Origin: Bacillota bacterium
GTDB taxonomy: Bacteria; Bacillota; Clostridia; Christensenellales; CAG-138
Direction: 5' to 3'
Assembly: GCA_023455425.1 (NCBI GenBank)
Contig: JAEYCM010000021.1
Coordinates: 1-38,136 of the forward strand
DNA length: 38,136 nucleotides
Translations under genes and position numbers: made by a program
Notes under the pieces: generated by a model
Told to the model about the DNA's origin: nothing
What the model saw: only the letters and a program-made list of their open reading frames with translations
The model's database searches: none
Part shown: one piece after another, positions 1 to 8,575 of the stretch
Layout: each line of letters begins with the position of its first letter
Position numbering within the stretch: the stretch's first letter is position 1

Positions 1-3
1 AAG

Positions 4-88
<85 letters not shown>

Positions 89-112
89 ACGTAAACGATA
101 TGGAGTTATCAA

Positions 113-188
113 TGGAGCTGGTGAAGGGACTTGAACCCGCAACCTGCTGATTACAAATCAGCTGCTCTGCCAATTGAGCTACACCAGC
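113..188 (-). tRNA. tRNA-Thr (TGT)
   Basis: Acceptor stem GCTGGTG/CACCAGC, anticodon loop TTTGTAA on a GCTGA/TCAGC stem, and encoded CCA. Confidence 0.95.
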
Positions 189-198
189 GAGGTCACAG

Positions 199-274
199 TG
201 GTGCCTCAGAGTGGAGTTGAACCACCGACACAGGGATTTTCAGTCCCTTGCTCTACCAGCTGAGCTACCGAGGC
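199..274 (-). tRNA. tRNA-Phe (GAA)
   Basis: Acceptor GCCTCGG/CTGAGGC with one G-T pair, anticodon loop CTGAAAA on a GGGA/TCCC stem, and encoded CCA. Confidence 0.95.
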
Positions 275-278
275 AAGA

Positions 279-355
279 TGGCGACCCGGAGGGGGCTCGA
301 ACCCCTGACCTCCAGCGTGACAGGCTGGCATTCTAACCAACTGAACTACCGGGCC
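279..355 (-). tRNA. tRNA-Asp (GTC)
   Basis: Acceptor GGCCCGG/CCGGGTC, discriminator G, anticodon loop CTGTCAC, encoded CCA. Confidence 0.95.
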
Positions 356-367
356 GTGATTTAAAAG

Positions 368-444
368 TGGTGGGCCTTCAGGGACTCGAACCCCGGACCA
401 ATCGGTTATGAGCCGACCGCTCTGACCAACTGAGCTAAAGGCCC
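368..444 (-). tRNA. tRNA-Met (CAT), elongator; possibly tRNA-Ile2
   Basis: Perfect acceptor GGGCCTT/AAGGCCC, anticodon loop CTCATAA, encoded CCA. CAT-anticodon tRNAs can be elongator Met or lysidine-modified Ile2, and the body resembles both Firmicute classes. The sequence alone does not settle which. Confidence 0.85.
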
Positions 445-462
445 AAGTCACTTACAGGCAAT

Positions 463-496
463 TGGTGAGCCTCGTGAGCTCAAACCCCTGTTACCG
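463..496 (-). pseudogene. tRNA-Glu 3' fragment (remnant)
   Basis: These 34 bases align with the 3' third of the intact tRNA-Glu gene at 537-611: the same CCA end, the T-arm with a few changes and one missing base, and an identical CCTGTTACCG variable-arm segment. Nothing beyond 496 folds as the rest of a tRNA. It lies inside the tRNA operon, so it is probably co-transcribed. Confidence 0.6.
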
Positions 497-536
497 AAAA
501 GGGAGCACGACAGGGGGCGGGGGAGCGGAACAAAAA

Positions 537-611
537 TGGTGACCCCTAGGAGACTCGAACTCCTGTTACCGCCGTGAAAGGGCGGTGTCTTAACCGCTTG
601 ACCAAGGGGCC
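537..611 (-). tRNA. tRNA-Glu (TTC)
   Basis: Acceptor GGCCCCT/AGGGGTC, anticodon loop CTTTCAC, encoded CCA. A partial copy of its 3' end lies at 463-496. Confidence 0.95.
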
Positions 612-616
612 AAATA

Positions 617-693
617 TGGTCGGGGTGAAGGGATTTGAACCCCCGGCCCCATGCTCCCAAAGCACGTGCGCTACCGGACTGCGCTACACCCCG
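617..693 (-). tRNA. tRNA-Pro (TGG)
   Basis: Acceptor CGGGGTG/CACCCCG, anticodon loop TTTGGGA, encoded CCA. First tRNA of the operon behind the promoter at 730-758. Confidence 0.95.
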
Positions 694-729
694 CTGCCGT
701 TCGCATTACCGCTCTTAGCGACGTTTAAT

Positions 730-758
730 AATATACAACAACCAAAATCAAATGTCAA
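730..758 (-). promoter_or_regulatory. Promoter of the left tRNA operon
   Basis: On the minus strand TTGACA (753-758), 17-base spacer, TATATT (730-735). It is a near-consensus sigma-A promoter about 35 bases upstream of tRNA-Pro. The rest of 694-912 holds only this promoter, the miaB promoter and the miaB leader. Confidence 0.8.
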
Positions 759-834
759 CCATGAAATTTCATCCCCATTTTTGGGCATTTTTCAGCATGC
801 GTTCATTGGATGGATAGCTGTAGGCCCTGCTGCC

Positions 835-863
835 TTGCATGCGGTGCGTGAAGCCGTTATAAT
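835..863 (+). promoter_or_regulatory. Promoter of the miaB-mutSL-miaA-hfq run
   Basis: TTGCAT (835-840), 17-base spacer, consensus TATAAT (858-863). Predicted transcription starts near 870, so in-frame start codons further upstream cannot be used. This fixes the miaB start at the TTG at 913. Confidence 0.75.
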
Positions 864-912
864 GAAACTGTATTATGATGCCCATTTGGGCATAAAAAAG
901 GTGGAAATCAAT

Positions 913-2304
913 TTGGAAATTATCGGCGCCTCTGTTGAGGCGCAGGAAGTTACCAGTGCGCTTTTCCTGGAGCTTTCTCAAAGGAACCTCAGGTACCATA
1001 TCGAATCCTACGGTTGCCAAATGAACGCGCACGACAGCGAAAAGATTGCCGGCATGCTGACCGCAATGGGGTATCAGGCGGCGGAGAAGAAAGAGGAAGC
1101 CGATCTTATTCTGTTTAATACCTGCTGTGTGCGCGAACATGCCGAGAAGCGCGTGTTCGGCAACGTTGGTGCACTCAAAAAGCAGAAGGATGAAAACCCG
1201 GGGCTTATAATCGCCGTTTGCGGCTGCATGATGCAGCAGCCAGAGGTAGCGAAAAAGCTGTATGACCGCTATCCGTTTGTCAATCTTGTATTCGGTACGC
1301 ACAGCCTGCATGAATTGCCCATGCTGCTTTCGCTCGCCCTGCAGGGGGAGCGTCCTTTGAGCGTCCACGATACGCAGGGGGATGTCATCGAGGGCCTGCC
1401 CGTTAAACGGGTACCCGGCGTTTGTGCAAGCATCAATATTATGTATGGCTGTAACAACTACTGCTCCTACTGCATCGTTCCTTATGTGCGCGGCAGAGAG
1501 CGCTCGCGCCAGCCGGAGCATATTTTAGAAGAAGCAAGGGCATTGGCGGCGCAGGGGTACAGTGAAATCCAGCTTCTCGGGCAGAACGTCAACTCCTATG
1601 GGAAGGATCTTGGTATCATCTCGTTTGCAAAGCTTTTGGGCCAGATGAACGGGGTGGAGGGCATCCGCCGCATTCGGTTTATGACGTCGCATCCCAAGGA
1701 CCTGTCGGATGAGCTGATCGAAGCCATGGCTACCTTAGATAAGGTATGCGACCATATCCATTTGCCCGTGCAGGCAGGCAGCGACAGGATTTTGCGCCTG
1801 ATGAACCGGGGATATACCCGCGCGCAATACCAAACGCTTGTGGAAAAGCTGCGCAAAGCGAACCCAAACATTGAGCTGACCACGGATATTATCGTAGGGT
1901 TTCCTGGGGAGACCGAAGAGGATTTCCAAGAGACGCTTTCCTTGATTGAGGAAGCAGGCTTTTCCGCCGCGTTTACGTTTATGTATTCCCCGCGGAGTGG
2001 GACAAAGGCCGCTACCATGGAGGATCAGATTGAACAGACGGTCAAAAAAGAACGGCTGCACCGCCTCAACGCCCTGCAGGAGCAGATGACAAGAAAGACA
2101 AACGAGCGCTACATTGGCAAAACCGGCGAGGCGCTGGTGGAAGGCTGCGATATGCGCAAAGAACCCATGCTGTATGGGAAATTATCCAGCTTTAAAATGG
2201 TGTATTTCCCCGGAACACCCGACAAAATTGGCTCTTATATGAGGGTTTGCGTGCAAAAAGCGCACAATAATTCTTTGATAGGCGTTGCGGAAGACGCCCT
2301 GTGA
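913..2304 (+). CDS. miaB: tRNA-2-methylthio-N6-dimethylallyladenosine synthase MiaB
   Basis: MiaB is a radical-SAM methylthiotransferase that adds the 2-methylthio group to i6A37 of tRNAs, downstream of MiaA (encoded at 7337). The N-terminal MTTase domain has three cluster cysteines, in the SYGCQMN (C35), NTCC and VCGC motifs. The radical-SAM motif C180-x3-C184-x2-C187 is followed by the RGRERSR signature, and a TRAM-like C-terminus follows. The frame is open back to 574, but a promoter with TATAAT at 858-863 lies inside that extension. I therefore choose TTG at 913, eight bases after an AAGGTGG ribosome binding site, giving 463 aa, normal for the family. It heads a run with the YmcA/YlbF-family gene, as in Bacillus. 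Confidence 0.93.
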   Translation: MEIIGASVEAQEVTSALFLELSQRNLRYHIESYGCQMNAHDSEKIAGMLTAMGYQAAEKKEEADLILFNTCCVREHAEKRVFGNVGALKKQKDENPGLIIAVCGCMMQQPEVAKKLYDRYPFVNLVFGTHSLHELPMLLSLALQGERPLSVHDTQGDVIEGLPVKRVPGVCASINIMYGCNNYCSYCIVPYVRGRERSRQPEHILEEARALAAQGYSEIQLLGQNVNSYGKDLGIISFAKLLGQMNGVEGIRRIRFMTSHPKDLSDELIEAMATLDKVCDHIHLPVQAGSDRILRLMNRGYTRAQYQTLVEKLRKANPNIELTTDIIVGFPGETEEDFQETLSLIEEAGFSAAFTFMYSPRSGTKAATMEDQIEQTVKKERLHRLNALQEQMTRKTNERYIGKTGEALVEGCDMRKEPMLYGKLSSFKMVYFPGTPDKIGSYMRVCVQKAHNNSLIGVAEDAL

Positions 2305-2330
2305 AACAAGATATAGGAAGGACATCGAGC

Positions 2331-2720
2331 ATGATATTAGATAAAGCCCGGGAACTGGGCATTGCGTTAAGCGAAACACCGGAATTTTTGCGCATGCAAA
2401 ACGCGCGGGAGATCATGGACGGGAACGATGCCGTAACATCGGCCCTTGCGGAATACAAAGAAAAGCAGGACGAATTGGTGGAGCTGTTGTCCGGCGAGGA
2501 TCCGGACCGGCTTCTGGTCGCTTCGCTTTCACGGGATGTGGAAACGCTGCAGGAGCAGCTGTTGGAAAACCCCATCTTTGCGGAAGCCATGGCGGCGCAG
2601 AACGCGTTCCAGCTTTTGATGAGCCAGGTCAACACGGAGATCGCTGCGTGCATCGGCGCGCAGACCAGCCGCGGAGGCTGCGGCGGCGGTTCCTGCGAAG
2701 GTTGCAAGGGCTGCCATTAA
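2331..2720 (+). CDS. YlbF/YmcA (RicF/RicA)-family protein with Cys-rich tail
   Basis: A 129-aa, mostly helical protein of the YlbF/YmcA family, placed between miaB and mutS as ymcA is in Bacillus. In Bacillus, YmcA and YlbF join YaaT in the Ric complex, an Fe-S-containing partner of RNase Y that affects RNA processing, sporulation and competence. The start is ATG 2331 behind AGGAAGG; a frame extension to 2301 lacks a good site. The last roughly 25 residues hold five cysteines, one in CIGAQ and four in a Gly-rich end (CGGGSC, CEGC, CKGC) closing with His. That could bind a metal or Fe-S cluster. The second family member at 20609 has no cysteine. Confidence 0.8.
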   Translation: MILDKARELGIALSETPEFLRMQNAREIMDGNDAVTSALAEYKEKQDELVELLSGEDPDRLLVASLSRDVETLQEQLLENPIFAEAMAAQNAFQLLMSQVNTEIAACIGAQTSRGGCGGGSCEGCKGCH

Positions 2721-2766
2721 GAATTTATAACCACACATAACTGCGTGCTGGAAAAGGGGGGAGCCT

Positions 2767-5391
2767 ATGCCCGGCACTTTGACGCCTTTGATGCGCCAAT
2801 ATCTGGATGTAAAGGAAAAGTACAGCGATTGTCTCTTAATGTTCCGTTTGGGGGACTTTTATGAGCTGTTCTTTGAGGATGCCGTTACTGCTTCTAGGGA
2901 GCTTGAAATCGTGCTCACAGGCCGCGATTGCGGCCTGGAAGAGCGCGCGCCCATGTGCGGCGTACCATATCACTCGGTGGAAGGGTATGTCAACCGCCTG
3001 ATCGAAAAGGGCTATAAGGTCGCCATATGCGAGCAGCTTTCCGACCCTGCGCTTAGCAAAGGCCTTGTGGAGCGGGATGTGGTGCGCGTCATCACCCCCG
3101 GCACGGTCATTGAGGAGACGATGCTGGAGGAAAGCAAGAACAATTTCCTGCTCTCCCTGTTTTATCAGGAGGAGCGGGTCGGTTTTGCATATGCTGATGT
3201 TTCCACAGGAGGGTTCTTTGTGGGGGAACTTTCCGGCGAGGATATCAATACCCAACTCAAAGATGAAATCGCGCGCATACAGCCCACGGAGATTTTAGCA
3301 AGCGACGCGCTGTTTTTACAGGCCGGGCTGACGAGAAGCCTTTCTTCTGCCTATTTCCTGCAGAACTATGCAGGCTGGGCGTACGAAGAAAAGGCGGCGC
3401 AGGCCCGGCTATTGCGGCATTTCCAGGTGGCCTCCCTGGACGGTTTTGGCGTATCCCAAATGCGGTATGCGATTTCCGCGGCGGGGGCTTTGATGGCGTA
3501 CCTGGAGGAAACGCAGAAGAACGCGCTTGCCCATATCCAGACCATACGCCTGATGAACCGTTCAAGCTATATGGTGCTGGATAGTTCCACGCGCCGCAAT
3601 CTGGAGCTGACAAAGCCGCTGCATTATGGCGGCAGCAAAAAGAACACGCTTTTATATCTGCTTGATGAAACCAAGACCTCCATGGGCGCGCGGATGCTGC
3701 GCGGCTGGGTGGAACAGCCGCTGCAGTCTATTGTTGAGATCGAACAGAGACTTTCGGCTATTGAAGAACTCAAGGCCCAACTGATCCAGCGTGATTCGCT
3801 TCGCGAGGCTTTAAACGGTATTTACGATATCGAGCGGCTTTCCAGCCGCATTGCCTACGGTTCCGTCAACGCGCGGGATTGTGTTGCTCTGCGCAATTCC
3901 CTTATGCGTCTACCCGTTATCATCGGCTTGACGGGAAGCTTTTCAACGCCAGCCCTCAAACGGATCGCGGCTGAAATGGACCCCATGGAGGATATCCGGG
4001 AACTATTAGCGCATGCCATTGTGGATGAGCCGCCGTTAAGCGTAAAGGAGGGCAACATCATCCGCACAGGCTATAACGTAGAGGTGGACAAGCTCAAAGA
4101 GGCCTCGGTCAACGGCAAACAGTGGCTGGCAGATATGGAAGCCGCGGAGCGGGAAGCCACCGGCATCAAAAACCTGCGCATCAGTTACAACAAGGTGTTC
4201 GGCTACTACATTGAGGTGACGCGTTCTTATCAGAACCTGGTGCCCTACCGGTACCAGCGCAAGCAGACGCTTGCAAACGCGGAGCGCTATATTACGCCGG
4301 AACTCAAAAGTATGGAAGAAACCATACTCGGCGCTGAAGAACAGCTTATTTCACTTGAATATACGCTCTTTACCCAAGTGCGGGAAACGCTTGTCTCCTG
4401 CATTGGCCGCATGCAAAAAACGGCGTCGCTATTATCGGAGTTGGACTGCTATCAATCCCTGGCGCAGGTCGCGTCGGAAAACAACTATGTAAAGCCCACT
4501 GTGAGTAAGCAGGGCGGCATTACCATTAAAAACAGCAGGCATCCCGTGGTGGAGCGCGCGCATAAGGACCGGTTCATTCCAAACGACGCGCATTTGGACG
4601 AGACGGATGACAGGCTCATCATCCTCACCGGCCCCAATATGGCCGGTAAAAGCACGTATATGCGGCAGATCGCGCTCATTGTCCTGATGGCGCATATCGG
4701 GAGCTTTGTTCCGGCGGACGAGGCGCACATTGCGCTGACCGACCGCATTTTTACGCGCGTGGGCGCGTCGGACGACCTTGCCGCAGGCCAGAGCACGTTT
4801 ATGGTGGAAATGAGCGAAATGGCGAATATCCTCCATAACGCCAGCGAAAAGAGTCTGCTGCTGCTGGACGAGATCGGACGCGGCACAAGCACGTTCGACG
4901 GGCTGAGCATCGCCTGGGCAGTGCTTGAGCATATTGCCGACCGCGCAAAATGCGGCGCAAAGACGCTGTTTGCGACCCATTACCATGAGTTGACGGAGTT
5001 GGAAGGAACGCTGAGCGGCGTCAAGAACTACCGCGTTGCCGTCAAAGAAGTGGGGGAGGATATTTTGTTCCTCCACAAGATCATGCGCGGGGGCGCTGAC
5101 AAAAGCTTCGGCATCCAGGTCGCGCGCCTCGCTGGACTCCCGGACGATGTCATCCGCAGGGCAAGAGGTATCTTAAAGGAGCTTGAAAAAGCGGATATCA
5201 ACCGTCCGCGCGGTATCAAGCGCGGGCAGGAGGAACTCTCCCAGCAGCTTTCCCTGCTTACGGAGGGCCAGACGGACGAACTGCTACAGGAGCTTGCCCT
5301 CTTACAGGTGGACGCGCTTACGCCTATTATGGCGCTGAATCTAGTCAACGACCTCCATCAGCGCGCAAAGCTGATCAGGAACGCAAAATGA
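2767..5391 (+). CDS. mutS: DNA mismatch repair protein MutS
   Basis: MutS recognises mismatches and, with ATP, recruits MutL. At 874 aa it is full length. The N-terminal mismatch-binding motif F31-Y32-E33 is in GDFYE, lever and clamp domains follow, and the ABC-type ATPase has Walker A GPNMAGKST at 622-630 and Walker B LLDEIGRGTS around 700-708. The C-terminal helix-turn-helix region is present. ATG 2767 has a strong AAGGGGGG site. Its stop overlaps the mutL start by four bases (ATGA), implying translational coupling. Confidence 0.97.
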   Translation: MPGTLTPLMRQYLDVKEKYSDCLLMFRLGDFYELFFEDAVTASRELEIVLTGRDCGLEERAPMCGVPYHSVEGYVNRLIEKGYKVAICEQLSDPALSKGLVERDVVRVITPGTVIEETMLEESKNNFLLSLFYQEERVGFAYADVSTGGFFVGELSGEDINTQLKDEIARIQPTEILASDALFLQAGLTRSLSSAYFLQNYAGWAYEEKAAQARLLRHFQVASLDGFGVSQMRYAISAAGALMAYLEETQKNALAHIQTIRLMNRSSYMVLDSSTRRNLELTKPLHYGGSKKNTLLYLLDETKTSMGARMLRGWVEQPLQSIVEIEQRLSAIEELKAQLIQRDSLREALNGIYDIERLSSRIAYGSVNARDCVALRNSLMRLPVIIGLTGSFSTPALKRIAAEMDPMEDIRELLAHAIVDEPPLSVKEGNIIRTGYNVEVDKLKEASVNGKQWLADMEAAEREATGIKNLRISYNKVFGYYIEVTRSYQNLVPYRYQRKQTLANAERYITPELKSMEETILGAEEQLISLEYTLFTQVRETLVSCIGRMQKTASLLSELDCYQSLAQVASENNYVKPTVSKQGGITIKNSRHPVVERAHKDRFIPNDAHLDETDDRLIILTGPNMAGKSTYMRQIALIVLMAHIGSFVPADEAHIALTDRIFTRVGASDDLAAGQSTFMVEMSEMANILHNASEKSLLLLDEIGRGTSTFDGLSIAWAVLEHIADRAKCGAKTLFATHYHELTELEGTLSGVKNYRVAVKEVGEDILFLHKIMRGGADKSFGIQVARLAGLPDDVIRRARGILKELEKADINRPRGIKRGQEELSQQLSLLTEGQTDELLQELALLQVDALTPIMALNLVNDLHQRAKLIRNAK

Positions 5392-7328
5392 GTAAGATTA
5401 CCGTATTATCCCCCCATATCGCAAACCAGATCGCCGCGGGAGAAGTCGTAGAACGCCCCGCCTCGGTGGTAAAAGAGCTTGTGGAAAACGCCATCGACGC
5501 GCAGGCGACCGCGATCACAATCGAGATCAAGAACGGCGGCATCGATTATATCCGCGTGACGGACAACGGCACGGGCATTCCAGCGGAAGACGTACTGCTT
5601 GCCTTTGAACGCCATGCTACAAGCAAAATAAGCGAACAGGAAGATTTGGCGCACATTGAAACCCTGGGGTTCCGCGGCGAGGCGCTCGCTTCTATTGCGG
5701 CGGTGGCGCAGGTGGAGCTTTCCACCCGCGAGCGCGGTGCGCAAACCGGCATGCGGGTAAGGATTGAGGCGGGGGAGTGCAAACTCCACGAACAATCCGC
5801 CTGCCCGGAGGGCACCCGCATTGAGGTGGAAAACATTTTCTACCATGTGCCCGCCCGCCGGAAGTTTTTAAAAACAGCGCGCACGGAGGGAAGCTTTGTT
5901 GGGGAGTATGTTTCCCGCCTGATATTGGCCAGGCCGGATATTTCTTTCCGGTTTGTCAACAATGAAAAGGACGTATACAGAAGTCCGGGCGATCATAACC
6001 TGAAAAATGCCGTTTACTGCGTATATGGCGGCGAAGTATTGCCCCATTTGCGAGAAATTGCCTTTGACGACGGATATGTCAAGCTGGAAGGGTATATCGG
6101 CACGCCGGAGATTGCGCGGCCCAACCGGTCCCAGCAATCCTTTATCTTAAACGGCAGGTTCATCCGCTCCATGCTGCTCTCCGGCGCCATGCAGCGGGCA
6201 TTCGATACGCGGCTGATGGTGGGACGCTACCCGTTTGCGCTTATCAATATCCTGCTCTCTACACGGGAAGTGGACGTCAATGTTCATCCTGCCAAACTGG
6301 AGGTCCGCTTTGCGCAGGAAAATCGCCTGGTGTACGCCATGACGGAGGCCACTAAAAAAGCTCTGGGATTCTCTTTGCCGCCGGAAGTGCACTTTACCGC
6401 AGCGGAAGGCGTTGCAAAGGCCGTCATGATCGGGGAAAAGCGGATGCAGCCTGAATTGGGGCGTAAGATGCCGGATGTCGTCCGAACGGCCGACATTTCG
6501 CCCGCGATGACCAAACCCGCAGTTTCGGTTCCAATCACGCCGCAGGTGCAGCCCGCACAGCCTAAGCCTGCTGCCCAGCCGGTTGCGTTTGCGCCGATGG
6601 AGGATCATGTCGGGCCTGCGGAAGGGTTCCGCGTCAAAGAGGCGCTTTACGAGATCCCGCATTTTCGCGTGGAACCGGCGCGCGCCGCGCTGGAGCCCGA
6701 AGCGCAGGAACAGCAAAAGTTTGAGCGGCAGCAACAGGAGCAGCAGCAGTTCCATGCGCTGCCTGTGGCCATCATCGGCCAGGCGTTTGATTCATATTGG
6801 GTAGCCCAGCAGGGGGACACGCTATACTTAATAGACCAGCATGCCGCGCATGAGCGGAGGCTCTACGAGCGGTTTATGGCCCAAACGCATGAAAAAGCCG
6901 CGCAGACGTTTTTAAGTGCGGAACTGATTCAACTAACGCCGCCTGAATACGATCTCCTGCTTCGCCACAAGGAGATTTTAGAGGAGCTTGGGTTTGATGT
7001 GGAACCGTTTGGCGCAACCTCCATCCGGGTGCACGCGGTGCCGGCTCTGCTTGCGGCGGTGCCGGTCGGCAAGGTGCTGCGCGAAGCACTTGAGATGCTG
7101 CAGGCACAGGGGCGCGCGTCGACCATCGAATTAAAGCGGGAGGCCATCATCCAGGCTTCGTGCAAGCATGCCGTAAAGGCGGGCGATCCGCTCACAAGAT
7201 TAGAGATTGAGGATCTGATCCGGGTGTTTACGGAGGAAGGCTTGCCGCTGACTTGCCCGCATGGGCGGCCCGTAATGGTGAAGCTGACTTTGAAGGAAAT
7301 CGAAAAGCTGTTTAAGCGCATTGTTTGA
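5388..7328 (+). CDS. mutL: DNA mismatch repair endonuclease MutL
   Basis: MutL links MutS to strand excision. The N-terminal GHKL ATPase shows ELVENAIDA (catalytic Glu33), DNGTGI and GFRGEAL. A Pro/Ala/Gln-rich linker lies at roughly residues 370-450. The C-terminal domain has the metal-dependent nicking motif DQHA-x2-E-x4-E starting at D483, with the supporting ASCKHAVKAGD and CPHGRP motifs. It should therefore be a nicking MutL of the kind found in bacteria without MutH. Length is 646 aa. It overlaps mutS by four bases. Confidence 0.97.
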   Translation: MSKITVLSPHIANQIAAGEVVERPASVVKELVENAIDAQATAITIEIKNGGIDYIRVTDNGTGIPAEDVLLAFERHATSKISEQEDLAHIETLGFRGEALASIAAVAQVELSTRERGAQTGMRVRIEAGECKLHEQSACPEGTRIEVENIFYHVPARRKFLKTARTEGSFVGEYVSRLILARPDISFRFVNNEKDVYRSPGDHNLKNAVYCVYGGEVLPHLREIAFDDGYVKLEGYIGTPEIARPNRSQQSFILNGRFIRSMLLSGAMQRAFDTRLMVGRYPFALINILLSTREVDVNVHPAKLEVRFAQENRLVYAMTEATKKALGFSLPPEVHFTAAEGVAKAVMIGEKRMQPELGRKMPDVVRTADISPAMTKPAVSVPITPQVQPAQPKPAAQPVAFAPMEDHVGPAEGFRVKEALYEIPHFRVEPARAALEPEAQEQQKFERQQQEQQQFHALPVAIIGQAFDSYWVAQQGDTLYLIDQHAAHERRLYERFMAQTHEKAAQTFLSAELIQLTPPEYDLLLRHKEILEELGFDVEPFGATSIRVHAVPALLAAVPVGKVLREALEMLQAQGRASTIELKREAIIQASCKHAVKAGDPLTRLEIEDLIRVFTEEGLPLTCPHGRPVMVKLTLKEIEKLFKRIV

Positions 7329-7336
7329 GGTGCAGC

Positions 7337-8299
7337 GTGGAAAAAAAGCCGCACATACTCATACTTTTGGGACCTACGGCCTCCGGAAAAACGGCGGCCT
7401 CCATTTTGCTTGCAAAAAGGCTTAGCGCGGAAATCATATCCGCGGATTCCATCCAGGTATATCGCGGGCTTGATATCGGCTCGGCCAAGCCTACTCTGGA
7501 GGAACGGCAAGGCATCGCGCACCACCTCCTTGATCTGGTAGAGGTGGACGATACCGGGTTCAGCGTGGCGGAATACAAAAGACAGGTGGAACGTGCGATA
7601 GCTGATATCTGCTCACGCGGAAAAGTGCCGCTTGTGGTGGGGGGAACGGGGCTGTATGTAAACGCCCTCACATACCCGCTGCAATTTACCAGTGTTCCGG
7701 GGAACCCGCTCGTACGCGAGCGGCTACAGCTTGAAGAACAGGAACATCCCGGAAGCCTCTATAGCCGGTTGCAGCAGAAAGATCCGGTATCGGCCGCCCG
7801 CCTGCATCCCAACGATCTAAAGCGCGTCATTCGCGCCCTGGAGGTATTGGAGGTTTCAGGCCAGCCGCTTAGCTCTTTTGGAGCGGATTTTGAAAACAAG
7901 GCGCAGCAGGAAATTGCCTACCATGTGACGCAGATCGGCCTTACGATGGATCGGACGCTTCTGTATCAAAGAATTGAACAACGCGTGGATGAAATGATGA
8001 AGGCAGGGCTGCTGGAGGAAACCCAAAAACTCAACGACGCCGGATATGCGCATACGCTGCCCGCATTGCAGGGGCTTGGATACAAGCAGCTGCTGCGGCA
8101 TTTACGCGGCGAAACGACGCTCGCTGAAGCGGTTGAGGAAATCAAGCGCGAAACGCGGCACTTTGCCAAACGGCAGATCACGTGGTTCAAACGGGATCAG
8201 CGCATCCACTGGCTGGATGTGACACGGTATGGGGATTTGGATACGTTCACAGACGTTATGGAAAACATTTACTTGAAGGATGAAGGGGGAGCACCATGA
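7337..8299 (+). CDS. miaA: tRNA dimethylallyltransferase MiaA
   Basis: MiaA transfers a dimethylallyl group to N6 of A37 in tRNAs reading UNN codons, making the substrate of MiaB encoded at the head of this run. P-loop GPTASGKT at residues 12-19, then DSIQVYRGLDIGSAKP and GGTGLYV, all diagnostic. I choose GTG 7337 because GAGG sits six bases upstream; a TTG at 7325 is open but overlaps the mutL stop without a site. The result is 320 aa. Its stop overlaps hfq by four bases. Confidence 0.95.
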   Translation: MEKKPHILILLGPTASGKTAASILLAKRLSAEIISADSIQVYRGLDIGSAKPTLEERQGIAHHLLDLVEVDDTGFSVAEYKRQVERAIADICSRGKVPLVVGGTGLYVNALTYPLQFTSVPGNPLVRERLQLEEQEHPGSLYSRLQQKDPVSAARLHPNDLKRVIRALEVLEVSGQPLSSFGADFENKAQQEIAYHVTQIGLTMDRTLLYQRIEQRVDEMMKAGLLEETQKLNDAGYAHTLPALQGLGYKQLLRHLRGETTLAEAVEEIKRETRHFAKRQITWFKRDQRIHWLDVTRYGDLDTFTDVMENIYLKDEGGAP

Positions 8300-8556
8300 G
8301 CAATACAATGAAAGAGAATCCGCAGGACCGCGTCTTAAATCAGTTGCGTAAGAAAAAAGCGCCCTGCATCATCCATTTGGCGAACGGTTTTCAAATTAAA
8401 AATGCGGTTGTCCGCGCGTTTGATAACTTTGTAATCGTCATTGAAGCGGAAGGCAAGCAGATGATGCTCTATAAGCACGGCATTTCTTCCATCACCATGG
8501 CAACACCTGTTGTGCTTGACGCTTCCACTGAGGAAGTGCAGGACAGGAACGAATAA
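8296..8556 (+). CDS. hfq: RNA chaperone Hfq
   Basis: Hfq forms Sm-like hexamers that bind sRNAs and mRNAs. At 86 aa it shows the N-terminal QDRVLNQLRKKKAP helix, the Sm1 strand segment (NGFQIKNAVVRAFDNFVIVIE) and an Sm2 motif. The Sm2 motif reads YKHGIS where YKHAIS is usual, a mild variation at the nucleotide-binding rim. ATG 8296 follows AAGGGGGAG and overlaps the miaA stop (ATGA). The miaA-hfq pairing is widely conserved. Confidence 0.95.
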   Translation: MSNTMKENPQDRVLNQLRKKKAPCIIHLANGFQIKNAVVRAFDNFVIVIEAEGKQMMLYKHGISSITMATPVVLDASTEEVQDRNE

Positions 8557-8575
8557 TAAGAAAAGGAACCTCAGC

